From Streptomyces xylophagus (GTDB lineage Bacteria > Actinomycetota > Actinomycetes > Streptomycetales > Streptomycetaceae), in the NCBI RefSeq assembly GCF_000716435.1, contig NZ_JNWO01000005.1, positions 310,001-374,000 on the forward strand: DNA of 64,000 nt, read 5' to 3'. The number at the start of each line of letters is the position of its first letter. The stretch's first letter is position 1. Both the position numbers and the translations under genes were made by a program. The notes beneath the pieces were generated by a model. The model did not search any database. It worked only from the letters and a program-made list of their open reading frames with translations, and was not told the DNA's origin. Below, one piece after another: positions 47,885 through 57,104 of this stretch.

Positions 47885-49546
47885 ATGAGAAACCGGATAG
47901 TCATGTCCATGCTCGCCGGGGCGACCCTCCTGGCGAGCACCCTCCTCGGGGCGAGCCCCGTCCAGGCGGCCGAGACGCAGACCCAAGTGGTCGACACCCA
48001 GACTCAAGCGGCCGATACGAATGCCCAAGTCACCGACGTCCCCGCCGAGTTCGGCACCGACTGGCACGACCCCCTCACCGCGGCCCCGCCCATCGCCAAG
48101 CCCGCCACGAAGTCCTGCCAAGTCACCCTCGCCGACACCGAGTTCCGCGACTTCACCCCGTACGAGGGCACCTACACACCGCCCAAGGCCTGCGGTGACC
48201 GCTGGAGCAAGGTGGTGCTGCGTCTCGACGGCACGGTCAAGGGGCGGCAGTACGACCGCCTCGGCTATCTGCACGTCGGCGGGGTCGAGATCCTGCGCAC
48301 GTCGACACCGGAGCCCTCGCCCGACGGCATCGCGTGGTCCGTCGAGAAGGACGTCACGCGCTACAGCGCCACCTTCCGCAGCACGCAGGACGTCGAGATG
48401 CTCATCGGCAACGTCGTCGACGACACCTACACCGGCGTCATCGGCGTCAAGGCCACGCTGACGTTCTACGAGGGCAGACCGGCGGCGGCGCAGACCCCCG
48501 ACCGCGTCCTCACCCTCGCCTCCGACTCGACGCTCACCACCCCGCGCAACAGCGAACGCATCGTCGCCGAGGTGTACGCCACCGGATCCGGCGGCGGCTG
48601 CGAGGAGTTCTGGTACCTCGCCGTGCCCGACTCGGCGCCGTACTCCTGCCAGGCCGACAAGGGCCCCTACCGCGAGGTCCAGATCAAGGTCGACGGCCAA
48701 CTCGCCGGAATCGCCGCGCCGTTCCCGAACGTGTGGACCGGCGGCTGGTCCGATCCCTTTCTCTGGTACGTCATTCCGGGCCCGCGCGCCTTTGACGTCA
48801 AGCCGATCGAATACGACCTCACGCCCTTCGCCGGACTGCTCGACGACGGCCGCCCGCACCACATCGACGTCTCCGTGGTGGGCGTGCCCGAGGGGCAGAG
48901 CGGGTGGAGCGCGCCGGTGAACGTGCTGGTCTGGCAGGACGCGCAGCGCGCCCAGGTCACCGGGAAGCTCACCGTCGACCGGGCGGGCGAGATCGCCAAC
49001 TCCTCGACGTACACGCCCGGTTCGGAGGAGCGTGTGGACACCGAGGCGGGGCATCGGCTGACCGTCTCCGGGTACGTCGACACCTCGCACGGCCGGGTGA
49101 CGACCACCGTCGACCGGACACTCGCGAACACCTCCGTGCACCGTTGGACCGACGGCGAGAACACGGACGGGCTCGACGCGACCTGGACGGACGACGAGTC
49201 GGTGACCGTGGACGGGCGTGGGCCGGCGCGGACGACGTCCACGCATCGGACGTACACGATGAACGGTGAGACGTCGATCGGGACGGACGACCGGCTGCGT
49301 ACCGTTCTCGCGCTGGGCGACCGGGCGGCCGTCGTCGACACGCGGGACGGGCGGCGGACCGGGTGGTCGCGGCTCGACGACACCTACAGCGGGGACGCGA
49401 CGTACACGCTCGGCGTGCCCCGTGACCAGCGGCACGCCGTCGGGACGTCGAGTGAGCGCTATCGGCTGTACGGCTCGGGCCGCTGCTACGACCGTTCGCT
49501 GAAGACCGTGCAGGGGGTGCTCACCGAGGACCGCAGCGGCTGCTGA
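47885..49546 (+). CDS. secreted PNGase A-like amidase
   Basis: 553 residues with a signal peptide (cleavage near PVQA-AE) and a short linker of QTQ repeats. The mature protein follows peptide-N4-(N-acetyl-beta-glucosaminyl)asparagine amidase A: PLTAAPPIAKPATKSCQVTL (in parts), GTYTPPKACGDRWSKVVLRLDGTVKGRQYDRLGYLHVGGVEILRTSTPEPSPDG (in parts), then VEKDVTRY and GNVVDDTYTGVIG. PNGase A removes N-glycans from glycoproteins, so it may release sugars or deglycosylate host or plant proteins. Catalytic residues cannot be named with certainty. Confidence 0.85.
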   Translation: MRNRIVMSMLAGATLLASTLLGASPVQAAETQTQVVDTQTQAADTNAQVTDVPAEFGTDWHDPLTAAPPIAKPATKSCQVTLADTEFRDFTPYEGTYTPPKACGDRWSKVVLRLDGTVKGRQYDRLGYLHVGGVEILRTSTPEPSPDGIAWSVEKDVTRYSATFRSTQDVEMLIGNVVDDTYTGVIGVKATLTFYEGRPAAAQTPDRVLTLASDSTLTTPRNSERIVAEVYATGSGGGCEEFWYLAVPDSAPYSCQADKGPYREVQIKVDGQLAGIAAPFPNVWTGGWSDPFLWYVIPGPRAFDVKPIEYDLTPFAGLLDDGRPHHIDVSVVGVPEGQSGWSAPVNVLVWQDAQRAQVTGKLTVDRAGEIANSSTYTPGSEERVDTEAGHRLTVSGYVDTSHGRVTTTVDRTLANTSVHRWTDGENTDGLDATWTDDESVTVDGRGPARTTSTHRTYTMNGETSIGTDDRLRTVLALGDRAAVVDTRDGRRTGWSRLDDTYSGDATYTLGVPRDQRHAVGTSSERYRLYGSGRCYDRSLKTVQGVLTEDRSGC

Positions 49547-49720
49547 GTCGTCGTGCGTGCGACGCGTCACCCCGGTGCGTGATTTACACGGCCGTCACAC
49601 GGAGGTTTTCCGGACGATCAACAACGGCTTCAAAGTGTCCATCTGGAAGCCGCTTTCCGTATCGCAGAAGTCGCCCCCATTCGACTTCCGCGAACGACCG
49701 TCCCCCCTCAAGGAGTGCCC

Positions 49721-51148
49721 GTGCCGCCGTCCGTCCCGCCTCTGCCGCGACGCGTCGCACGCATACTGCGTACCTCACTCTTCGCGCAGGTCGCCTGCGC
49801 GCTCGTCCTCGGAATCCTCGTCGGAAAGCTGTGGCCGGACGTGGCCACGGACCTTCAGCCCCTCGGCGACGGATTCACCCGGCTCATCAAGACGATCATC
49901 TCGCCGCTCGTGTTCTGCGTGGTCGTCGTCGGCATCGCCAAGGCCGGTGACCTCAAGGCCTTCGGCCGGATCGGCCTCAAGGCGCTGATCTGGTTCGAGG
50001 TCGCCAGCACCGCGGCCCTGATCATCGGTCTGGTCCTCGCCAACGTCGTCCAGCCCGGTTCCGGGATGCACGTCGACCCGTCCACGCTCAACACCTCGGC
50101 GGTGGACGCGAAGACGGGCGGCGGCTCGCTGCCCTCGACGACTGAATTCATCGTCAACGCGCTGCCCACCAGCTTCATCGGCGCCTTCGCCGAGAACTCA
50201 CTGCTCCAAGTCCTCATCCTGGCCTGCCTGGTGGGCGCCGCGCTGCTCCACCTCGGCCACACCAAGGTGCCGCAGGTCCTGCCCGCGATCGAGCAGGCCC
50301 AGGAGATCATCTTCGCGATCGTCGGCTTCGTCATGCGGCTCGCCCCGCTCGCCGTGTTCGGCGCGATGGCCGTCCTGGTCGGCCAGTACGGGCTCGGCGT
50401 CATCAAGACCTACGCCAAGCTGATCATCCTGTGCTACGTCGCCGCCGCGCTCTTCGTCGCCCTGCTCGCCGTCGCGCTGCGGCTGGTCACGGGGCTCAGC
50501 CTCTGGAAGTTCCTCCGCTACATCCGCGAGGAGATGCTCCTCGCGCTCGGCACCGCCTCCACCGAGTCCGTCATGCCGCGCGTGATGCAGAAGCTGCGCA
50601 AGGCCGGCGCCCGGGACGACGCGGTCGGCCTGGTGCTGCCCACCGGCTACTCCTTCAACCTCGACGGCGCCTCGCTCTACCTCTCCATCGGCACGCTGTT
50701 CATCGCCCAGGCCGTCGGCGTCGACCTCAGCCTCGGCCAGCAGATCACCGTCGTCCTGGTCCTCATGCTCACCAGCAAGGGCATGGCCGGCATCCCCGGC
50801 TCGGCCTTCCTCGCCCTGTCCGCGACCGCCTCCTCCCTGGGTGCGATCCCGGCCGGAGCCGTCGCCCTGCTCCTCGGCGTCGACCGCATCATGGACTCGA
50901 TGCGCGTCGTCACCAACCTCCTCGGCAACTGCGTCGCCGTCTTCGCCGTCTCCCGCTGGGAGGGCGCCCTGGACATCGAGCGGGCGAAGAAGGTCCTCGA
51001 CGGCGAGATCACGGACGTAGAGGAAGATGTCGTAGCGGAAGAAGTCGTAGAGGAAGCCGTAGTGGACGGCGTGGACGAAGAAGGCGTGCCGGAAGAGGCG
51101 GGGATTCCCGCTCAGGTCGTCAAGGAGACTGCCTCCGAGGCCAGTTGA
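49721..51148 (+). CDS. cation:dicarboxylate symporter
   Basis: 475 residues from the GTG at 49721; AAGGAG ends 5 nt upstream, while the GTG at 49715 overlaps the ribosome site. The DAACS family is clear: SPLVFCVVVVGIAKAGDLKAFGRIGLKAL (in parts), the hairpin-1 region ALGTASTESVMPRVMQKL, and the NLDG motif of TM7 in GYSFNLDGASLYLS, followed by hairpin 2 LTSKGMAGIPGSAFL. It imports C4-dicarboxylates such as succinate with Na+ or H+. An unusual acidic tail of about 45 residues ends the protein (VEEDVVAEEVVEEAVVDG). Confidence 0.93.
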   Translation: MPPSVPPLPRRVARILRTSLFAQVACALVLGILVGKLWPDVATDLQPLGDGFTRLIKTIISPLVFCVVVVGIAKAGDLKAFGRIGLKALIWFEVASTAALIIGLVLANVVQPGSGMHVDPSTLNTSAVDAKTGGGSLPSTTEFIVNALPTSFIGAFAENSLLQVLILACLVGAALLHLGHTKVPQVLPAIEQAQEIIFAIVGFVMRLAPLAVFGAMAVLVGQYGLGVIKTYAKLIILCYVAAALFVALLAVALRLVTGLSLWKFLRYIREEMLLALGTASTESVMPRVMQKLRKAGARDDAVGLVLPTGYSFNLDGASLYLSIGTLFIAQAVGVDLSLGQQITVVLVLMLTSKGMAGIPGSAFLALSATASSLGAIPAGAVALLLGVDRIMDSMRVVTNLLGNCVAVFAVSRWEGALDIERAKKVLDGEITDVEEDVVAEEVVEEAVVDGVDEEGVPEEAGIPAQVVKETASEAS

Positions 51149-51212
51149 CCGCTTTGTGGCGGGCCGTGGCTCCTGTGTCCATCGGTACGGTGGGGAGTCG
51201 CGGCCCGTTTTC

Positions 51213-52073
51213 CTATGCCTGGTCGACGAGGTCGACCGGGTAGTCCTGGTCGAAGTCGGCCGAGCGGCTCACCGCTTCCCATGCGGCTGCCTGCGCTATC
51301 TGGTCGCGTGAGTAGCTCTGCGCCATCTCGACGGCGACGACTCCCAGGAGTAGGTGGGAGGGGAGGGTCGGCTGCTTGACGAGTCGCACCAGGATCTCCC
51401 CGGCGCGCTTCGGGTCGCCCGCGGCGGTCACGGGACCATCGAAGAGGCGGATCAGCGCGCCGACCGTCTCGTCGTACTCCGGCGCCACCTCCGGGATCTG
51501 CATCGACGAACCGGCCCAGTCGGTCGCGAAGCCTCCCGGCTCCACGACGAGGTACCTGATGCCGAACGGCGCGGTCTCGGCCGCGAGGACGCGGGTGAAG
51601 CCGTCGACCGCGAACTTCGCCGCCTGGTAAGACCCGAGCCCGGGATTTCCGCCCACCCGGCCGCCGACGGACGAGAACTGTACGACCGTGCCCGCGCCCT
51701 GCGCCTTGAGGAACGGGAGCGCAGCCGTCGAGACGTTGTAGACGCCCCAGAAGTTCGTGTCGAACTGGCGGCGGAAGTCGTCCTCGGGGGTCGTCTCGAC
51801 CGGGGAGAGGTTGGCGTATCCGGCGTTGTTGACGACCACGTCGATCCTGCCGAAGCGGTCGACTCCCGCCTGTAGAGCGGCTGTTGCTGCCGTCCGGTCG
51901 GTGACGTCGAGCGCGACGGGCAGGACGCGGTCGCCGTACTTCTCCACGAGGTCGTCGAGTTGCTCCGGCTTGCGGGCGGTGGCGACGACTCGGTCGCCGG
52001 CCTCCAGGGCCGCGACGGTGAGGTTGCGGCCGAAGCCGCGGGACGAACCGGTGATGAACCATGTCTGAGTCAT
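51213..52073 (-). CDS. short-chain dehydrogenase/reductase
   Basis: 286 residues. Cofactor motif TGSSRGFG (9-16), structural NNAGYAN, and active-site SSVGGRVGG with YQAAK. It oxidises or reduces a carbonyl using NAD(P)(H); the substrate is unknown. It is divergent from a TetR gene whose operator-like palindrome lies in the 59-bp gap, so its expression is probably repressed by that protein. Confidence 0.9.
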   Translation of the reverse strand: MTQTWFITGSSRGFGRNLTVAALEAGDRVVATARKPEQLDDLVEKYGDRVLPVALDVTDRTAATAALQAGVDRFGRIDVVVNNAGYANLSPVETTPEDDFRRQFDTNFWGVYNVSTAALPFLKAQGAGTVVQFSSVGGRVGGNPGLGSYQAAKFAVDGFTRVLAAETAPFGIRYLVVEPGGFATDWAGSSMQIPEVAPEYDETVGALIRLFDGPVTAAGDPKRAGEILVRLVKQPTLPSHLLLGVVAVEMAQSYSRDQIAQAAAWEAVSRSADFDQDYPVDLVDQA

Positions 52074-52101
52074 GCAGCTAGCAAAACACTGTTTCGTTAT
52101 T

Positions 52102-52120
52102 AGTGCAACTCGGTTGCGCT
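52102..52120. promoter_or_regulatory. palindrome between SDR and TetR genes, candidate operator
   Basis: AGTGCAAC and GTTGCGCT (one mismatch) with 3 nt between them. The gap is only 59 bp and includes the two starts, so one dimer-binding site could control both. Confidence 0.55.
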
Positions 52121-52132
52121 ATGCTCTGGGTC

Positions 52133-52816
52133 ATGAGCACGCCCAGTCCCCAGCGCGCCCGCAGTGCGGCGGCCAAGCAGCAGCGTGAGAGGGCGATCCT
52201 CGACGCCGCTCGATCCCTCGGTGCCGCACGGAGTGTGCGCGAGGTCACCCTCACGGACATCGCCGCCGCCGTGGGCATGCACAAGTCCGCGATGCTGCGG
52301 TACTTCGAGACGCGGGAGCAGATCTTCCTGGCGCTGACCGCCGAAGGCTGGGAGGACTGGTCTGCGGAGCTCCGCGCGCGGCTGGGCGAACTCGCCGACG
52401 GGGATTCCGACGCGGTCGCGGCCGTCCTCGCGCAGTCGCTCGTCGCGCGGCCGTTCTTCTGCGATCTGCTGGCTCAGGCGCCGTTGAACCTGGAGCGCAA
52501 TGTCTCGCTCGAGTCGGTGTACGAGTTCAAGACCGTCGTGCTCGGCGAAGTCGCGGCGGTGGCAGGTGAGTTGTGCCGGAAGCTCACGCTCACCGAGCGT
52601 TCGGCCATCGATGTGATCGCCACGGCGACGAGCATGGCCGGGGCGCTGTTGCAGATGGCTGCCCCCGGCACCCGCCTCCGTACGCTCTACGAATCCCGCC
52701 CCGAGTTGGCGCACGCGCTGGTCGACGTCGAACCCCAACTCACGCGCATCCTGGCCGCGTTGCTGGCAGGTCTGCGTGCGACTACGACGGCAACGGACTC
52801 TTCCGCGTCGGTGTAG
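52133..52816 (+). CDS. TetR-family transcriptional regulator
   Basis: 227 residues from the ATG at 52133 (MSTPSPQRARSA; ATG 52121 is less likely). The N-terminal helix-turn-helix is TLTDIAAAVGMHKSAMLRYFETREQIF, read in parts, followed by a ligand-binding C-terminal half (FFCDLLAQAPLNLERNVSLE). It likely represses itself and the divergent SDR gene via the palindrome at 52102-52120. Confidence 0.9.
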   Translation: MSTPSPQRARSAAAKQQRERAILDAARSLGAARSVREVTLTDIAAAVGMHKSAMLRYFETREQIFLALTAEGWEDWSAELRARLGELADGDSDAVAAVLAQSLVARPFFCDLLAQAPLNLERNVSLESVYEFKTVVLGEVAAVAGELCRKLTLTERSAIDVIATATSMAGALLQMAAPGTRLRTLYESRPELAHALVDVEPQLTRILAALLAGLRATTTATDSSASV

Positions 52817-52831
52817 CCGGCAGGTCGCGGA

Positions 52832-53806
52832 TCACCGTGACGGGCGGTGCGTACTGGCGAAGCGGCTGCGGTAGTTGGTCGGGGTGGTGTCCAAGTGGCG
52901 GGCGAAGGCGCGGCGGAGGGTTTCGTCGGTGCCGAGGCCGCTGTGGTGCGCGGCCGAGGTGACGCTGTGGCCTTCGAGGAGGAGATGCCTGGCGCGGTCG
53001 AGCCGGACCCGCTCGACCCAGCGGGCGGGTGTGGTGCCGAGTTCGGCCTGGAAGAGCCGGGTCAGATGCCGGGGGCTGACGGCCACGGTCGACGCCATGA
53101 CGGGCAGGCTGTGGTCGGCGGCCGGGTCGGCCAGCACGGACGCGATCAGTGACCGTAGTGGATCGGTGCGCGGTGGCGGAGTGGCCGTGGCCGCGGAGAA
53201 CTGCGACTGCCCGCCTGGGCGTTGCATGAAGACGACCAGCTCGCGCGCGATGTCCCTGGCCACGCCCGCGCCGTGGTCGTCCTCGACGAGGGCGAGCGCC
53301 AGGTCGATCCCGGCGCTGATGCCCGCCGAGGTGACGAAGCGCCCGTCGCGGATGTGGATGGCGTCCGGCTCGACACGCACCCGGGGGTAGCGGCGGGCGA
53401 GGGTCTCGGCGTGCCGCCAGTGGGTCGTGGCCGAACGGCCGTCCAGCAGGCCGAGTTCGGCGAGGACGAAGGCGCCCGTGCAGACGGACGTGACCCGTGC
53501 CGCGTGATCGGTGAGAGTACGGGTCGCGGTCAACAGCTCTTCCTCGGCGGGCTGTTGGGCCAACCGGTCACCGCCGGCAACCATGACCGTCTCGACCGAC
53601 CCGGCGTCGGCCGCGGTCACCGTGCCGGTCAGCGTCAGCCCGTTCGAGGCGGTGACCGTGCCGCCACGGGGCGAGACCAGCACCAGCTCGTAGGAGTGCC
53701 CGAGCTTGCCCGACTGGTGCAGCACCTCGGCCGGACCGCTGACGTCGAGCATGGTCACGCCGTCGAAGACGACGAATCCCACCCGGTGCGTCGGACCCGC
53801 GGTCAT
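52832..53806 (-). CDS. GlxA-family transcriptional regulator (DJ-1/AraC)
   Basis: 324 residues from the ATG at 53806. The N-terminal DJ-1/PfpI-like domain has VGFVVFDGVTMLDVSGPAEVL and the nucleophile Cys region TSVCTGAFVLAELGLLDG. The AraC domain at the C-terminus holds VSPRHLTRLFQAELGTTPARWVERVRLDRARHLL and DETLRRAFARHL, in parts. It probably senses a small molecule and regulates nearby genes; the divergent HD gene is 143 nt away. Confidence 0.9.
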   Translation of the reverse strand: MTAGPTHRVGFVVFDGVTMLDVSGPAEVLHQSGKLGHSYELVLVSPRGGTVTASNGLTLTGTVTAADAGSVETVMVAGGDRLAQQPAEEELLTATRTLTDHAARVTSVCTGAFVLAELGLLDGRSATTHWRHAETLARRYPRVRVEPDAIHIRDGRFVTSAGISAGIDLALALVEDDHGAGVARDIARELVVFMQRPGGQSQFSAATATPPPRTDPLRSLIASVLADPAADHSLPVMASTVAVSPRHLTRLFQAELGTTPARWVERVRLDRARHLLLEGHSVTSAAHHSGLGTDETLRRAFARHLDTTPTNYRSRFASTHRPSR

Positions 53807-53899
53807 GTCCGAATCCGTGGGTTTCCTGGCTGTGAGGACATGGCCCCAGGCTACGCCGCTGACGATCCTGGATACAGACCGGACCAGTCGTCCGGTCGG

Positions 53900-53941
53900 C
53901 AGATCAAGGAGAAGGGTCTGCAGATCAAGCAGAAGGAGAGG
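53900..53941. repeat. 21-bp tandem duplication upstream of the HD gene
   Basis: Two copies starting at 53900 and 53921 share CAGATCAAG-AGAAGG; the second runs into the ribosome site of the HD-domain gene. Confidence 0.5.
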
Positions 53942-53949
53942 GAACGGCG

Positions 53950-54588
53950 ATGAGTGAAGTAATCGCAGGCGTGGAGATCCCCGACACCGCCCTGGTGCGG
54001 GAGGCGACCGAGCTGGTGCGCGAGGCCGCACCGCCGCTGGTGTTCGCCCACTCCCGGCGGGTGTTCCTGTGGGGAGCCCTGCGCGGCCGGGAGCAGCGAC
54101 TCGACTACGACCCCGAGCTGCTCTACGTGGGCGCGATGTTCCACGACTTGGGGCTCACCGAGAAGTTCCGCCGCACCGACCAGCGCTTCGAGATCGACGG
54201 TGCCGACGAGGCGCGCCGCTTCCTGCACGCCCACGGCATCGCCGGTGAGCCGGCCGACCGGGTCTGGACGAGCATCGCCCTGCACACCACACCCGAGATC
54301 CCGTTGCACATGCCGGCCGAGATCGCGCTGGTCACCCGGGGCGTGGAGCTGGACGTCCTGGGGATCGGCTACGACGCCGTCTCCGAAGAGCAGCGCGCGG
54401 CCGTCGTGGCGGCGCATCCCCGCCCGGACTTCAAGAACGGGATCCTCGCCGCCTTCACCGAGGGCATCAAGGACCGCCCCGAGACCACCTTCGGCAACAT
54501 CAAGGCGGACGTGCTGGAGCACTTCGTACCGGGCTTCGTGCGCGGCGACTTCGTCGAGCGCATCAAGGACTCGAACTGGCCGGAGTGA
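53950..54588 (+). CDS. HD-domain protein (phosphohydrolase-like)
   Basis: 212 residues. An HD-type metal-binding His is at FAHSRRV (34), the HD pair is in AMFHDLGLT (65-66), further His at SIALHTTPE, and Asp in the C-terminal helices. The family acts on nucleotides or similar phosphate esters and is often fused to other parts; this is the compact form. GAGAGG lies about 8 nt before the ATG. Convergent with the MarR gene. Confidence 0.85.
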   Translation: MSEVIAGVEIPDTALVREATELVREAAPPLVFAHSRRVFLWGALRGREQRLDYDPELLYVGAMFHDLGLTEKFRRTDQRFEIDGADEARRFLHAHGIAGEPADRVWTSIALHTTPEIPLHMPAEIALVTRGVELDVLGIGYDAVSEEQRAAVVAAHPRPDFKNGILAAFTEGIKDRPETTFGNIKADVLEHFVPGFVRGDFVERIKDSNWPE

Positions 54589-54624
54589 CGCGGGTCCGGT
54601 CTCCGGAGGGAACCCCGGCGCGGG

Positions 54625-55128
54625 TCAGCAGGAGCGCCCGTGCCTCTGCCCCTCATGCGCATGCCCCTCATGTACGTGTTCCTCATGTGCACCGGGGGGC
54701 CCGTCCACCAAGGTGTCCAGCAACCCCCGCAGCACCTCGCGCTCCACATTCGTGAGCGGCGCCAGGATCTCGTCCGCCGCGCCCCGCCGCGCACCCCGCA
54801 GCTCCTGCAGCGCCTTGCGGCCGTCGTCCGTGATCTCGATCCGGATGACCCGGCGATTGGACGGGTCGGGCACCCGCCGTACCTTGCCGCTCGCCTCCAG
54901 GCCGTCGACCAGCGTCGTCACGGCCCGGGGCACCACCTCGAGGCGCTCGGCGAGGTCGGCCATGCGGGGCGGGGAGCCGAAGTGCGCGAGGGTGCGCAGC
55001 AGGCGGGACTGGGCGGGGGTGATGCCGAGGTCGCGCTGCTCCAGATGGCGCTTCTGGATGCGGTGCACCCGGCGGGTGAGCCGCAGCAACTGCTCCGCGA
55101 GCAGGCCGTCGGAATCGGGGGTGGTCAT
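54625..55128 (-). CDS. MarR-family regulator with His-rich C-terminus
   Basis: 167 residues. The winged helix is intact: TPAQSRLLRTLAHFGSPPRMADLAERLEVVPRAVTTLVDGLEASGKVRRV in parts, with the dimerisation helices at both ends. The last 25 residues (GAHEEHVHEGHAHEGQRHGR, then SC) contain six His and a Cys, unlike usual MarR proteins, and may bind a metal. It is divergent from the ABC exporter gene with an inverted repeat between them, so it probably represses that exporter. Confidence 0.9.
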   Translation of the reverse strand: MTTPDSDGLLAEQLLRLTRRVHRIQKRHLEQRDLGITPAQSRLLRTLAHFGSPPRMADLAERLEVVPRAVTTLVDGLEASGKVRRVPDPSNRRVIRIEITDDGRKALQELRGARRGAADEILAPLTNVEREVLRGLLDTLVDGPPGAHEEHVHEGHAHEGQRHGRSC

Positions 55129-55152
55129 GCGGGAACAATATCAGGACTTGGT

Positions 55153-55177
55153 TCATTGTGAGTATAGGTAACAATGA
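55153..55177. promoter_or_regulatory. inverted repeat, candidate MarR operator
   Basis: TCATTGT (55153-55159) and ACAATGA (55171-55177) are perfect 7-bp arms 11 nt apart, in an A/T-rich part of the 130-bp gap between the MarR and ABC genes. A further ACAAT lies at about 55135. Confidence 0.55.
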
Positions 55178-55258
55178 GCTATGCTCCATCAAGTCTCATC
55201 GCTCCATGAGTCATGAGCGCTTGACCAGCCCTGATCGCCTCACCCTCCGTAGGAGACC

Positions 55259-57061
55259 ATGCCCCGCGACGACATCAACTGGACACCGTCCCCCGGCACC
55301 TCGACCGACCAACCCCGGCAGGTGCGCCGCATCCTCAAGCTCTTCAAGCCCTACCGTGCCCGGCTCACGGTCGTCGGCCTCCTGGTCGGCGCCGCGTCGC
55401 TGGTCACCGTGGCGACCCCGTTCCTGCTGAAGGAGACGCTGGACGTCGCCATCCCGCAGGGCCGCACCGGCCTGCTGAGCCTGCTCGCGCTCGGCATGAT
55501 CCTGAGCGCCGTCCTGACCAGTATCTTCGGCGTGCTGCAGACCCTCATCTCCACGACGGTCGGCCAGCGCGTCATGCACGACCTGCGCACGGCGGTCTAC
55601 GGCCGGCTGCAGCGCATGTCACTCGCCTTCTTCACCCGGACCCGCACCGGCGAGGTCCAGTCCCGCATAGCCAACGACATCGGCGGCATGCAGGCCACCG
55701 TCACCTCCACGGCCACCTCCCTGGTCTCGAACCTGACCAGTGTGGTCGCCACCATCATCGCGATGATCGCCCTGGACTGGCGGCTGACCGTCGTCTCGCT
55801 GCTGCTGCTCCCGGTCTTCGTGTGGATCAGCCGCCGGGTCGGCAACGAACGCAAGAAGATCGCCACCCAGCGCCAGAAGCAGATGGCCGTGATGGCTGCC
55901 ACCGTCACCGAGTCGTTGTCCGTCAGCGGCATCCTGCTCGGCCGCACCATGGGCCGCTCCGACTCGCTCACCCAGTCCTTCTCCGAGGAGTCCGAGGGCC
56001 TCGTCGACCTCGAAGTCAGGTCGAACATGGCCGGGCGCTGGCGCATGGCCGTCATCTCGATCGTCATGGCCGCGATGCCCGCCGTCATCTACTGGACCGC
56101 CGGAATCGCCCTCCAGATGGGCGGCCCGGACGTCTCCATCGGCACCATCGTCGCCTTCGTCTCCCTCCAGCAGGGCCTGTTCCGCCCGGCCGTCAGCCTG
56201 CTGTCGACCGGCGTCCAGATCCAGACCTCGCTGGCGCTCTTCGCGCGCATCTTCGAGTACCTCGATCTGCCGATCGACATCACCGAGCGCGAGAACGCGG
56301 TGCACCTCGACAGCATCAAGGGCGAAGTCGCCTTCGAGGACGTCGAGTTCCACTACGACGACAAGAGCGGTCCGATCCTCGACGGCATCGACATCACCGT
56401 CCCCGCAGGCAACAGCCTCGCGATCGTCGGCCCGACCGGCGCCGGAAAGTCGACCCTCGGCTATCTCGTCCCGCGGCTCTACGACGTGACGGGCGGCAGG
56501 GTCACCCTCGACGGGGTCGACGTCCGCGACCTGGACTTCGACACGCTCGCGCGTGCCGTCGGCGTCGTCTCGCAGGAGACGTACCTCTTCCACGCCTCCG
56601 TCGCCGACAACCTCCGCTTCGCCAAGCCGGACGCCACCGACGAGGAGCTGTACACGGCGGCGCGCGCGGCGCAGATCCACGAGCACATCGCGGGGCTGCC
56701 CGACGGGTACGACACGATCGTCGGGGAGCGCGGGCACCGGTTCTCCGGCGGCGAGAAGCAGCGGCTGGCCATCGCGCGCACGATCCTGCGCGACCCGCCG
56801 GTCCTCATCCTCGACGAGGCGACCAGCGCCCTCGACAACCGCACCGAAGCCGCCGTCCAGGACGCCATCGACGCCCTGTCGGCCAACCGCACCACGCTCA
56901 CCATCGCCCACCGGCTGTCCACCATCCGCAGTGCCGACCAGATAGTGGTCCTCGACTCCGGGCACGTGGCGGAGCGGGGCACGCACGAAGAACTGCTGGA
57001 TCAGGACGGGCGGTACGCGGCCCTCGTACGCCGGGATGCCCAACTGGAACCGACAAGCTGA
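55259..57061 (+). CDS. ABC multidrug exporter (single-gene, homodimer type)
   Basis: 600 residues. Six membrane helices (about 35-320) with the cytoplasmic ATPase domain: Walker A GPTGAGKST (near 390), signature FSGGE, Walker B LILDEATS, H-loop TIAHRLST. All ATP-site motifs are intact, so a homodimer with two working sites is expected. AGGAG lies a few nt before the ATG. The divergent MarR gene probably controls it. Substrate unknown; drugs or lipids are likely. Confidence 0.94.
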   Translation: MPRDDINWTPSPGTSTDQPRQVRRILKLFKPYRARLTVVGLLVGAASLVTVATPFLLKETLDVAIPQGRTGLLSLLALGMILSAVLTSIFGVLQTLISTTVGQRVMHDLRTAVYGRLQRMSLAFFTRTRTGEVQSRIANDIGGMQATVTSTATSLVSNLTSVVATIIAMIALDWRLTVVSLLLLPVFVWISRRVGNERKKIATQRQKQMAVMAATVTESLSVSGILLGRTMGRSDSLTQSFSEESEGLVDLEVRSNMAGRWRMAVISIVMAAMPAVIYWTAGIALQMGGPDVSIGTIVAFVSLQQGLFRPAVSLLSTGVQIQTSLALFARIFEYLDLPIDITERENAVHLDSIKGEVAFEDVEFHYDDKSGPILDGIDITVPAGNSLAIVGPTGAGKSTLGYLVPRLYDVTGGRVTLDGVDVRDLDFDTLARAVGVVSQETYLFHASVADNLRFAKPDATDEELYTAARAAQIHEHIAGLPDGYDTIVGERGHRFSGGEKQRLAIARTILRDPPVLILDEATSALDNRTEAAVQDAIDALSANRTTLTIAHRLSTIRSADQIVVLDSGHVAERGTHEELLDQDGRYAALVRRDAQLEPTS

Positions 57062-57104
57062 AGATATGCCGTGTTTGTGACGGTATGCGGGTTACCGTGC
57101 CCGC

